Translations under genes and position numbers: made by a program
DNA from: UBA5342 sp965662645
GTDB lineage: Bacteria; Bacteroidota; Bacteroidia; Bacteroidales; UBA5342
Direction of reading: 5' to 3'
Assembly (NCBI GenBank): GCA_965662645.1
Contig: CBFIII010000003.1
Location: 62,001 to 126,000, forward strand
DNA length: 64,000 nt
Shown here: positions 16,314 through 24,269 of the stretch, one piece after another
How the letters are laid out: each line of letters starts with the position of its first letter
How positions within the stretch are numbered: position 1 is the first letter of the stretch
The notes under the pieces: generated by a model
The model's input: the letters and a program-made list of their open reading frames with translations, nothing else
The model's database searches: none
Told to the model about the DNA's origin: nothing

Positions 16314-17783
16314 ATGAGTGAATTAGAATTGTATTTTAAGCCTTTTAGAGAGAACATAATTGGCAATAAGGGCATTTATACCTCACCTTATGGTGAACAA
16401 AACATTATTTATGCCGACTGGTTAGCTACTGGGCGATTATACAAGGGTATTGAGGATAAAATAATACATGATTTTGGTCCATTTGTTGCCAATACGCATA
16501 CTGAAACAAGTGAAACGGGTACACGTATGACATTGGCTTATCATAAAGCACAAAAAATTATCAAAGAACATGTGAATGCCAATAAAGACGATGTTATTAT
16601 AGCTGCAGGTTTTGGTATGACTGCTGTGGTTAATAAGTTGATTCGGATATTAGGTTTGCGCTCGTGTGGAGTGCTTAACGGAAAGCAATGTTTGAAAGAA
16701 GTTGAGAAACCTGTCGTTTTTATCTCTCATATGGAGCATCATTCTAACCATACCTCTTGGTTAGGGTCTAATGCTGAAGTTATTATTGTGCCACCAGCAA
16801 AAGATTTAACCGTTGATCCTGAAGAATTAAGAAGACTGTTAGAGAAGTATAAGGATCGTCAGTTTAAGATTGGTGCATTTACGGCATGTTCTAATGTGAC
16901 AGGAGTACACACGCCCATTTATAAGTTGGCTAGAATAATACATGAATATAATGGAATGGCTCTCGTTGATTTTGCAGCGTCGGCACCTTACGATGAAATA
17001 AATATGCACCCTGAGGAAGAAAAGGAGAAGTTGGACGGTATTTATTTCAGCCCTCATAAGTTTCTAGGAGGTCCAGGTGCTTCAGGCGTATTGATTTTTG
17101 ATTCAAAATTTTATTCTAGCGTTACGCCAGATAATCCTGGTGGCGGTACTGTTGATTGGACCAATCCTTGGAATCAAGTTAAATATATTGAAGATATTGA
17201 AGCGCGAGAGGATGGAGGTACACCTGGATTTTTGCAGCTCATAAAAGCAGCACTTGCTTTTCAGTTGAAAAGTAAAATGGGTATTGCAAATATAGTGGCT
17301 CGCGAGAAAGAATTGTTACGTATTGTTTTTCCTAGATTAAAGAAGATGCGTGGTGTTCATATCTTAGCAGAGCATATTGAAGATCGCTTAGCTGTCATTT
17401 CTTTTTATATTGAAAAGGTCCATTTTAACTTAGTTGTAAAGTTATTAAGTGATAGATTTGGTGTTCAGATGCGGGGTGGATGTGCTTGTGCAGGTACCTA
17501 CGGTCACTATCTATTAAAAGTAACTCACGAAAAATCACAGACTATAACTGATCTAATAAATCATGGTGACTTATCAAAAAAACCAGGATGGATACGTTGG
17601 TCTTTGCATCCTACCACTACTGATGCAGAGGTTTATTTTATATTAGATGCTATTCATCAGATCGTTAATCATAAGGATGAATGGGCTGAGGATTATAATT
17701 ATGATATCCATAAAAATGAATTCTTTCATAAAAATAAGACCAATGAAGTAGATCAGCTTGTTGATACTTGGTTTCAATTGTAG
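16314..17783 (+). CDS. PLP-dependent class V aminotransferase / cysteine-desulfurase-like enzyme
   Basis: 489 residues from ATG 16314. The in-frame upstream start at 16260 is a TTG very close to the expected transcription start and was rejected. Fold-type I PLP features are present: HMEHHSNHTSW near the cofactor, ALVDFAASAPYD with the PLP-contacting Asp, and the Schiff-base lysine Lys249 in SPHKFLGGPGASG. RGGCACAG (Cys390 and Cys392) lies in the region where SufS-type desulfurases carry their active Cys. The protein is 70-80 residues longer than SufS and no suf or isc genes are nearby, so a general role in Fe-S assembly is doubtful. The reaction could be cysteine desulfuration, lyase or epimerase chemistry. 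Confidence 0.8.
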   Translation: MSELELYFKPFRENIIGNKGIYTSPYGEQNIIYADWLATGRLYKGIEDKIIHDFGPFVANTHTETSETGTRMTLAYHKAQKIIKEHVNANKDDVIIAAGFGMTAVVNKLIRILGLRSCGVLNGKQCLKEVEKPVVFISHMEHHSNHTSWLGSNAEVIIVPPAKDLTVDPEELRRLLEKYKDRQFKIGAFTACSNVTGVHTPIYKLARIIHEYNGMALVDFAASAPYDEINMHPEEEKEKLDGIYFSPHKFLGGPGASGVLIFDSKFYSSVTPDNPGGGTVDWTNPWNQVKYIEDIEAREDGGTPGFLQLIKAALAFQLKSKMGIANIVAREKELLRIVFPRLKKMRGVHILAEHIEDRLAVISFYIEKVHFNLVVKLLSDRFGVQMRGGCACAGTYGHYLLKVTHEKSQTITDLINHGDLSKKPGWIRWSLHPTTTDAEVYFILDAIHQIVNHKDEWAEDYNYDIHKNEFFHKNKTNEVDQLVDTWFQL

Positions 17784-17789
17784 GTTTAA

Positions 17790-17819
17790 GGAGGTTTGCT
17801 CCGTCTGTTTGCAGTGCGG
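17790..17819. repeat. REP-like palindromic element, copy E (partial)
   Basis: GGAGGTTTGCTCC (hairpin with GTTTG loop) overlaps CCGTCTGTTTGCAGTGCGG (decayed hairpin with TTTG loop), 6 nt after the preceding stop codon. The second module matches those at 33790, 38263 and 48543. Confidence 0.5.
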
Positions 17820-17849
17820 TAGTTGAAACGCTTTTGTTATAAGACAAAA

Positions 17850-17878
17850 AAATAGCATCCCCAAATGAGATGCTATTT
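17850..17878 (-). terminator. Terminator of trxB
   Basis: AAATAGCATC pairs perfectly with GATGCTATTT around a 9-nt loop, with seven T following on the minus strand. It lies 24 nt past the trxB stop. Confidence 0.9.
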
Positions 17879-17901
17879 AATAAATTATAGGTTGTTTTTC
17901 C

Positions 17902-18843
17902 TTATTGTTCTGATAGATAACGTTCTGTTTCTATAGCTGCCATACAGCCTGATCCTGCCGCTGTGACGGCTTGACGATATTGTGTGTCTTGTACATCTCC
18001 ACAAGCAAATACACCTTCTACATTTGTTTTTGTAGAATCTGGTGCGGTGATGATATAACCCACATCATCAGTTTTAAGGTAATCTTTAAAGATCTGTGAA
18101 TTTGGGGTGTGCCCAATGGCTAAGAAAAAACCATCAATAGCTACATTTACCAGAGTTTCTTCTGGTGTGCCTTTGTCTTTATACAGTGTGACTCCTTCTA
18201 CGCCATTATCTCCAAAAAGACCTTTGGTCTGATGTTTCCATAATACTTCGATGTTTTCAGTATCTATCACGCGTTTTTGCATGACTTTAGAAGCGCGTAA
18301 CTCGTCGCGGCGTACAATAAGATAAACTTTTTCAGCAAGTCCTGCTAAATATATAGCTTCTTCAGCTGCTGTGTCGCCACCACCTACTACGGCCACTTTT
18401 TTGCCACGGTAGAAAAAACCGTCACAAGTAGCACAAGCCGAAACACCCATACCTGCATATTTCTCTTCATCAGGAAGATCTAAATATTTGGCGGTAGCTC
18501 CCGTTGCTATGATTACGGTTTCGGCTTCTATGATCTTATTACCATCTATTGTGATTTTATAAGGTTTTGATGATAAGTCGGCTTCTGTTGCCATTCCAAA
18601 ACGTACGTCAGCACCAAAACGCACGGCTTGGTTTTTAAAATCTTCCATCATTTCAGTTCCTGTGGTTCCTATCGGATAACCTGGGAAGTTTTCTACTTCC
18701 GTAGTGGTTGTTAATTGTCCACCAGGTTGCATTCCTTCGTACATTATAGGACTAAGGTTAGCACGTGAAGCATAAATTGCTGCAGTATATCCTGCAGGAC
18801 CAGAGCCTATGATTAGGCATTTTGTTTTTTCATTTTGTTCCAT
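17902..18843 (-). CDS. trxB: Thioredoxin-disulfide reductase
   Basis: FAD- and NADPH-dependent enzyme that keeps cytoplasmic thioredoxin reduced, 313 residues (normal length). The FAD-binding GSGPAGYTAAIYASRA is at 13-28. The redox-active pair is Cys137/Cys140 in SACATCDGFF. The NADPH-binding VVGGGDTAAEEA starts near 152, and the second FAD motif GVFACGDVQD is near the C-terminus. It lies last in a long minus-strand run, 33 nt after the LolA-like gene. The same run encodes two thioredoxin-fold proteins further upstream (24269, 27805), though those are exported. Confidence 0.97.
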   Translation of the reverse strand: MEQNEKTKCLIIGSGPAGYTAAIYASRANLSPIMYEGMQPGGQLTTTTEVENFPGYPIGTTGTEMMEDFKNQAVRFGADVRFGMATEADLSSKPYKITIDGNKIIEAETVIIATGATAKYLDLPDEEKYAGMGVSACATCDGFFYRGKKVAVVGGGDTAAEEAIYLAGLAEKVYLIVRRDELRASKVMQKRVIDTENIEVLWKHQTKGLFGDNGVEGVTLYKDKGTPEETLVNVAIDGFFLAIGHTPNSQIFKDYLKTDDVGYIITAPDSTKTNVEGVFACGDVQDTQYRQAVTAAGSGCMAAIETERYLSEQ

Positions 18844-18876
18844 AATAGGTTCAATTTATCGAGTTTTTATTATTTT

Positions 18877-19503
18877 TTATCTTAGATCAATTATCTCAAT
18901 GTCAGGATTCTGATCGGCATCGAAGATTAATTGCTTATCGTCTATCATTGTTTCTTTCCAAGAGGTGATATTTACACTGGTGACGATGGCATTTCTACTC
19001 TGTAATGCAAAAGCATTGAGTTGTTGTCCTTCTTTATTGATGTATAATGTTATTCTCACATAAGGTGATTTTTTATCTTCAGGGGTGAGTTCTATTATTG
19101 CTTTTTCTTCAGTTTCTTCTAAAATACGAAAGCGGTATCCTTTTTTATATAAAGTAAAGATAGATGCTGGTGTCACTTCATCTTTTTCTATAGCTTGAAT
19201 GGTGACTTCTTTTTCTTCATCCATCACCAGCCATTGGGTTGTATTATCGCAATAGGTGGTGGTACCTGCCACTTTAAGTTTCGATTTGTTTTGTTTTAAT
19301 AATAAAGATCCTTTTTCATTTTCTAATTCTTCGTTGTCACCTAATTTACTCACTTTAGCTTCGAAATCAATGACAAGGCCTTTATCTGTTTTTATTGAAG
19401 AGGCAAGAATATCTAAATATTTTTGCGCTGATGGATCATATTGTGAAAAGAGACTCAGACTTGTGAAAAGCAAAAGCGCACTTAGAAGTTTTTTTACCGT
19501 CAT
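18877..19503 (-). CDS. LolA-like outer-membrane lipoprotein carrier
   Basis: Probable periplasmic chaperone that carries lipoproteins from the inner to the outer membrane. 208 residues with a signal peptide (MTVKKLLSALLLFTSLSLFSQ). The mature part starts DPSAQKYLDILASSIKTDKG and has LolA-fold features: alternating beta-strands (GSLLLKQNKSKLKVAG, QWLVMDEEKEVTIQ), a mid-protein helix segment (EVTPASIFTLYKKGYRF) and the end strand QLIFDADQNPDIEIIDLR. No LolB or LolCDE is in the window. It lies 41 nt after radA and 33 nt before trxB, suggesting one transcript. Sequence identity in this family is always low, so the family call is good but not certain. Confidence 0.8.
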   Translation of the reverse strand: MTVKKLLSALLLFTSLSLFSQYDPSAQKYLDILASSIKTDKGLVIDFEAKVSKLGDNEELENEKGSLLLKQNKSKLKVAGTTTYCDNTTQWLVMDEEKEVTIQAIEKDEVTPASIFTLYKKGYRFRILEETEEKAIIELTPEDKKSPYVRITLYINKEGQQLNAFALQSRNAIVTSVNITSWKETMIDDKQLIFDADQNPDIEIIDLR

Positions 19504-19544
19504 AATCGTTTGGTTTGAGTTGCTCCTAAGTTAGGAGAATAAGT

Positions 19545-20924
19545 TTATTCTTCTTTTTTAAATAAAAGCCTAAAAGCTTGAGATACTTTAGATACGGGGA
19601 TGATTTCAATTGCATAGTCCGCATCATTAATGCTTTTGGCATTAGCATGTGGAACAAGTATCTTGCCAAATCCTAATTTCGCGGCTTCACTGATGCGTTG
19701 TTCTATACGTGCTACGGGGCGTATTTCCCCTGATAGTCCCACTTCTCCAGCCATACAGATGTCTCTATCTAAGGCCATATCTACACTTGAAGAGAGTACT
19801 GCCGTAATGACAGCTAAGTCGATAGCTGGATCATTAACTTTTAGTCCGCCGGCTATATTTAGGAAGACGTCTTTTGCTCCAATCTTAAAGCCTACACGTT
19901 TTTCGAGTACTGCCAAAAGCATATTCATACGTTTGGTGTCAAACCCAGTAGTTGAGCGTTGTGGGGTGCCATAGGCTGCTGTGCTGACTAAGGCTTGTAT
20001 TTCGATCAGGAAAGGACGAGCGCCTTCTATGGCTGCCGAAATACTGACACCGCTTAATCCTAAATGTTCCGACGAAAGTAAAAGTTCCGAAGGGTTGCTC
20101 ACCTCACGTAATCCGTTCTGTCGCATCTCAAAAATACCTAACTCAGAGGTGCTTCCAAAACGATTTTTGATGGAACGTAGGATGCGGTACATGTAATTCT
20201 GATCGCCTTCGAACTGAAGTACTGTATCTACGATGTGCTCTAATACTTTAGGTCCAGCTAAGTTGCCATCTTTAGTAATATGACCAATTAATAGTACGGG
20301 GACATTATATTCTTTGGCAAAACGCAGAATGAGTGCTGCGCTTTCTCGTACTTGTGATACACTACCTGGTGATGATTCTACACGTTCGGTAGCCATCGTT
20401 TGTATAGAGTCTATAATGAGTAAGTCAGGGGATGTGTTTTTGATGTGAATAAAGGATTTCTCTAGATTCGTTTCACTGACAATATAGCAGTTGTCCATAT
20501 TGCCACCTACACGTTCTGCGCGTAACTTGATTTGTTGTGCGCTTTCTTCTCCTGAAATATAGAGTACTTTTTTATGGGGTATTTGTAAGGCCATTTGTAG
20601 TACTAAGGTTGATTTCCCTATGCCGGGTTCTCCACCTAAAAGCACTAATGATCCTTTTACCAATCCTCCACCAAGGACGCGGTTGAATTCTTTATTGCCA
20701 GTATCAATGCGCTGTTCTTCGTTAGCTTCTACAGCCGAGATGGCTTGTGGCTTGGAATTGATACTACCCATAATGTCTTTTATGGGGTTGCTTTTACTGC
20801 TTTTTTTTTCTACAATTTCTTCTACGTAGGTATTCCATTCGTCGCATGCAGGACATTTACCTATCCATTTAGAAGATTCAGCACCACAGTTTTGACAGAA
20901 ATAGGTGGTTTTTGTTTTAGCCAT
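19545..20924 (-). CDS. radA: DNA repair protein RadA
   Basis: RecA-like ATPase that assists branch migration and processing of recombination intermediates, 459 residues (normal). The N-terminal zinc finger has Cys10, Cys13, Cys24 and Cys27. Walker A is GGEPGIGKSTL (near 94-104), Walker B is LLIIDSIQTM, and the RadA-specific KNRFG motif is near 252. A C-terminal Lon-protease-like domain contains GGLKVNDPAIDLAV and GEVGLSGEIRPV. It lies downstream of der, separated by a 107-nt gap that holds a very long hairpin (20960-21011). Confidence 0.97.
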   Translation of the reverse strand: MAKTKTTYFCQNCGAESSKWIGKCPACDEWNTYVEEIVEKKSSKSNPIKDIMGSINSKPQAISAVEANEEQRIDTGNKEFNRVLGGGLVKGSLVLLGGEPGIGKSTLVLQMALQIPHKKVLYISGEESAQQIKLRAERVGGNMDNCYIVSETNLEKSFIHIKNTSPDLLIIDSIQTMATERVESSPGSVSQVRESAALILRFAKEYNVPVLLIGHITKDGNLAGPKVLEHIVDTVLQFEGDQNYMYRILRSIKNRFGSTSELGIFEMRQNGLREVSNPSELLLSSEHLGLSGVSISAAIEGARPFLIEIQALVSTAAYGTPQRSTTGFDTKRMNMLLAVLEKRVGFKIGAKDVFLNIAGGLKVNDPAIDLAVITAVLSSSVDMALDRDICMAGEVGLSGEIRPVARIEQRISEAAKLGFGKILVPHANAKSINDADYAIEIIPVSKVSQAFRLLFKKEE

Positions 20925-20959
20925 AGCTGATGAAATAGGTTTAGGATATTGGTGTATAA

Positions 20960-21011
20960 GGCATGCGTTGAGTTAACCCTGTTTTTATGATGGTTTAACT
21001 CAACGCATGCC
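20960..21011 (-). promoter_or_regulatory. Long stem-loop between der and radA
   Basis: Arms 20960-20978 and 20992-21011 pair over 19 bp with a single bulged base; the loop is 13 nt. On the minus strand, where both neighbours are read, no T run follows, so it is not a standard terminator for der. T5 follows on the plus strand instead. It could be an mRNA stabiliser or processing site, or a partial terminator. Confidence 0.6.
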
Positions 21012-21031
21012 CTGTTTTTACATAAAGTGTT

Positions 21032-22339
21032 CTATTTTTTACGAATAAAAATTTGTACAGGAGCACCGTGAAAGTTCCAGTTTTTACGAATCTGATTTTC
21101 CAAATAGCGTTTGTATGGATCTTTGATATACTGTGGTAGGTTAGCAAAAAACGCAAAAGCAGGAGTAGCAGTTCGTAATTGGGTGATATATTTTATCTTA
21201 ATATATTTTCCTTTTATAGATGGAGGACCATTACGTTCTATGGCTTCTTGCATGACTTCATTCAATTTTGAAGTCGTGATTTGACGTTTTCTGTTTTCAT
21301 AAACATCCATGGCTACTTCTAACGTTTTATGGATGCGTTGTTTGTTCTTGACAGAAGTGAAAACAATAGGGAAATCGGTAAATGGAGCAAAACGTTCTCT
21401 TACATTATCTTCGTATTCTTTGGCGGTTTTGGTTTCTTTATCAATCAAATCCCATTTGTTGATACATAACACTAAACCTTTTTTGTTTTTGTGTATCACA
21501 CTAAGAATACTCATATCTTGAGCTTCTATGCCACGTTCTGCATCTATGAGTAATAAACACACGTCGCAGGCTTCTATTGCACGTATGGCGCGTAGGGTAG
21601 AGTAAAATTCTAAGTCTTCATGGACTTTCGCTTTTTTACGCAAACCAGCGGTGTCGGTTAATATGAAATCAAAACCGAATTTATTGAAACGGGTATCTAT
21701 AGAGTCGCGCGTAGTTCCTGCTAAATCAGTTACGATGTTACGATCTTCTCCTATAAAAGCATTGGTCAAAGAGGATTTTCCAACATTAGGACGACCTACG
21801 ATAGCAAAACGAGGGATGTCTAATTCTTCTACAATTTCTTCTTCAAAAACTAAGCTGTCCATAATTTTGTCTAGCAAGTCACCTGTTCCTCCTCCATTAG
21901 TCGATGAAACGGTGAAATAATCGCCAAGACCTAAATTGTAAAATTCAACAGCATCATTTTCCAGTTTGCCATTATCTACTTTGTTAACGACCAAGATGAC
22001 TTTTTTCTGAGTACGACGTAATATGCTGGCTACTTGTTCGTCCATATCGGTGATGCCTGTCATTACATCTACCACAAAAAGTATGGCGTCAGCTTCTTCT
22101 ATAGCCACAAAGATCTGTTTGCGTATTTCATCTTCGAAAATATCATCCGAATTAACGACATAACCTCCAGTGTCAGCTATCGAAATTTCTTTTCCATTCC
22201 ATAATACTTTCCCATATTGGCGATCACGTGTCACGCCACTTTCTTCGTTAACTATGGCATCTCTACTTTCTGTGAGTCGGTTGAAGAGTGTTGATTTACC
22301 AACATTTGGTCTTCCTACAATTGCAACAATATTTCCCAT
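21032..22339 (-). CDS. der: Ribosome-associated GTPase Der (EngA)
   Basis: Essential GTPase in assembly of the 50S ribosomal subunit, 435 residues. Two tandem G domains are visible: G1 motifs GRPNVGKSTLF (8-18) and GRPNVGKSSLT (near 183), G3 DTGGYV and DTAGLRKK, and G4 NKVDN and NKWDL. The C-terminal KH-like domain includes GPPSIKGKYIKIKYITQ and the basic tail KNWNFHGAPVQIFIRKK typical of Der. It lies 81 nt after the pseudouridine-synthase gene, both acting on the large subunit. Confidence 0.98.
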   Translation of the reverse strand: MGNIVAIVGRPNVGKSTLFNRLTESRDAIVNEESGVTRDRQYGKVLWNGKEISIADTGGYVVNSDDIFEDEIRKQIFVAIEEADAILFVVDVMTGITDMDEQVASILRRTQKKVILVVNKVDNGKLENDAVEFYNLGLGDYFTVSSTNGGGTGDLLDKIMDSLVFEEEIVEELDIPRFAIVGRPNVGKSSLTNAFIGEDRNIVTDLAGTTRDSIDTRFNKFGFDFILTDTAGLRKKAKVHEDLEFYSTLRAIRAIEACDVCLLLIDAERGIEAQDMSILSVIHKNKKGLVLCINKWDLIDKETKTAKEYEDNVRERFAPFTDFPIVFTSVKNKQRIHKTLEVAMDVYENRKRQITTSKLNEVMQEAIERNGPPSIKGKYIKIKYITQLRTATPAFAFFANLPQYIKDPYKRYLENQIRKNWNFHGAPVQIFIRKK

Positions 22340-22420
22340 TGTTTGTTTTCCTGATAATAGCCTTTGGGGGCTGTTTGTTTTAATAGATACTAATTAATGA
22401 CAAGGTGTAATGAAATGACA

Positions 22421-23173
22421 CTATTGCATTTTTAAAAATTGCACTTCTTTTTCTGTAAGAAAGCGCCATTTAGTACGTGGTAGATTTTTCTTTGTTAAGC
22501 CTGCAAATACAACACGGTCTAATTTTTCAACCTTATAGCCTAAATGTTCGAACATACGGCGTACAATACGATTTTTACCAGAATGTATTTCAAGTCCTAC
22601 TTGTGACTTGTCTTCCGCTTCCGGAAAATCAGCTGCATCAGCTTGCGCAAATCCATCTTCTAATTCAAAACCTTTTCTTATTTCCCTCAGATCTTCTGCA
22701 GTGAAGGGTTTATCCAAAAAGGCATGGTATATCTTTTTCTTGTTATAGCTGGGATGAGTTAGTTTTTTAGCTAAATCACCATCGTTAGTAAACAACAAAA
22801 CACCTGTCGTGTTACGGTCCAATCGACCTACAGGATAGATGCGTTCTTCGGTAGCATGGGCTATCAAATCAAATACGGTACGACGTCCTTCTGGGTCGTC
22901 CATGGTTGAAACACAATTGCGAGGTTTGTTAAGTAAAACATAACGTTTTTTCTCTGCATTTTGTACTTTACCCTCGTACTCTACTTTGTCGTTTGGTTGT
23001 ACGCGGAATCCCATTTCGGTAACCACTTCACCGTTTACTGTCACCAATCCTTTGGCTATGAATACATCAGCTTTGCGACGTGAGCATACCCCCGAATTAG
23101 CTAAATAACGGTTGAGGCGAATGCCTTTATTTTTGCTCTGGTCTTCTGATGATTCTTCTTGTATATCGGACAT
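22421..23173 (-). CDS. rluB: RsuA/RluB-family pseudouridine synthase
   Basis: Isomerises uridine to pseudouridine in rRNA. 250 residues: an acidic N-terminal tail (1-17), an S4 RNA-binding domain (about 18-65, RLNRYLANSGVCSRRKAD) and the catalytic domain with the active Asp119 in GRLDRNTTGVLLFTNDGDLA. Family motifs YVLLNKPRNCVSTMDD and KNRIVRRMFEHLGY are present. RluB (23S U2605) is the usual assignment for this form in Bacteroidota, but RluE, RluF and RsuA share the same motifs, so the target is inferred. It lies between a small lipoprotein gene and der. Confidence 0.88.
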   Translation of the reverse strand: MSDIQEESSEDQSKNKGIRLNRYLANSGVCSRRKADVFIAKGLVTVNGEVVTEMGFRVQPNDKVEYEGKVQNAEKKRYVLLNKPRNCVSTMDDPEGRRTVFDLIAHATEERIYPVGRLDRNTTGVLLFTNDGDLAKKLTHPSYNKKKIYHAFLDKPFTAEDLREIRKGFELEDGFAQADAADFPEAEDKSQVGLEIHSGKNRIVRRMFEHLGYKVEKLDRVVFAGLTKKNLPRTKWRFLTEKEVQFLKMQ

Positions 23174-23227
23174 AATAATATGAGCGTTTATGATATAAAC
23201 GTTTGTTTTTTAGATATTTGTAATTAA

Positions 23228-23566
23228 TTAGAAATGTCTAGAACGTAATGATGCCATAATGGTTTCAAGATGTTGCTTAATTTCTATTTCGTTTTTTACG
23301 GCAGCTTGGGTACAGCTACTAGTTACTATTTTTACAGCATCATCACAATTGTCAATTCCTGCACAATAAATGGTGTCATTTTCAAAAATGTAATATTCTT
23401 CAGTTGTTGAGGAACATATTGTTACAGTTTCGATACACACGTCAGGAACTTCTTCGCACATCTCGTCGTCCTCTGTTTCGCAGCTTGTATTGATAAGCAT
23501 CATACCAGCAAATAGAAATGCTGATACAAGAGTAGCATAGCGTTTTTTATTGATTCTTTTTTGCAT
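23228..23566 (-). CDS. Small cysteine-rich lipoprotein, unknown function
   Basis: 112 residues that I do not recognise as a named family. The N-terminus is basic then hydrophobic and ends in LINTSC, a lipobox with Cys29 as the lipidated residue, so the mature protein is about 84 residues at a membrane. Six more Cys lie in the mature part (MCEEV, DVCIE, TICSS, YCAGI, NCDDA, SSCTQ), with many acidic residues. An even set of Cys in a short exported protein suggests disulfides. The next gene upstream encodes an exported CxxC thioredoxin-fold protein, a possible partner. The gap to it is 58 nt. Confidence 0.75.
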   Translation of the reverse strand: MQKRINKKRYATLVSAFLFAGMMLINTSCETEDDEMCEEVPDVCIETVTICSSTTEEYYIFENDTIYCAGIDNCDDAVKIVTSSCTQAAVKNEIEIKQHLETIMASLRSRHF

Positions 23567-23624
23567 AGTTTTTTGTTTTTAGATTTTAATTAAGTGGACA
23601 AAGATACGGCTTTTTTAATCGTAC

Positions 23625-24269
23625 TCATTCATTAATTATTAGCTTTATCTTTTCGGTGCTGAGATTGCCGTTGTAAGCTTTATTTTTATAGAGAAAAAGG
23701 GGGAGCGCATGAAACCCCAGTTGACCTAATAATCGTTTATTTGATGTTACCTGATCTAATGTAGATGAGTTATTTATGCAGCTGTTAATGTCTTCGTTCT
23801 CTAACATTAAGTCATTAATAAAATGGCTGTAATCGGGTTGATACATAAAGTCAGGTTCTAACAATAAAACCTCATGGAGTTCTTGGAATAAATCAAAGCG
23901 GTTAAGACAATAAAGCAATTGATAGGCTTCGCTTCGTGTTTTATCTCCTGAGAGATTGACGGGCTTGAGAATTAATTGTAGTTCATTGTTTTCAATGAGT
24001 GGTTTTAGTTCGTATAAGGTCACTTCAAAGAAATGGCGACAAAAATTACAACTATAGTCATAGAATAAGACTAAGGTATGCGTGGCATCTTCAGCTCCTA
24101 TCGTGATTTGTTCTCCTTCGGTAAGTACTTCTAACAATAACTCTTCGTTATGTATGGTTTTGGCTTTATGTTTATAAAAAACGTTTATTTGCCATCCTAG
24201 TAAACCAATGACAAGAATGGCTATGATAACTATTAGGCGTGTGCGTAATTTATTTTTTATTCGTTTCAT
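23625..24269 (-). CDS. Membrane-anchored DsbA-like thioredoxin-fold protein
   Basis: 214 residues. A TM segment (about 11-31, RLIVIIAILVIGLLGWQINV) anchors a periplasmic domain. TLVLFYDYSCNFCRHFFEV carries the redox pair Cys74/Cys77 (CNFC) in the thioredoxin-fold position used by DsbA and DsbG. An alpha-helical insertion (about 105-180) follows, then a possible cis-Pro region in GFHALPLFLYKN. The likely role is making or reshuffling disulfides in exported proteins. Its start overlaps the end of the AsmA gene by 20 nt, so the two are probably translated together. Confidence 0.82.
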   Translation of the reverse strand: MKRIKNKLRTRLIVIIAILVIGLLGWQINVFYKHKAKTIHNEELLLEVLTEGEQITIGAEDATHTLVLFYDYSCNFCRHFFEVTLYELKPLIENNELQLILKPVNLSGDKTRSEAYQLLYCLNRFDLFQELHEVLLLEPDFMYQPDYSHFINDLMLENEDINSCINNSSTLDQVTSNKRLLGQLGFHALPLFLYKNKAYNGNLSTEKIKLIINE

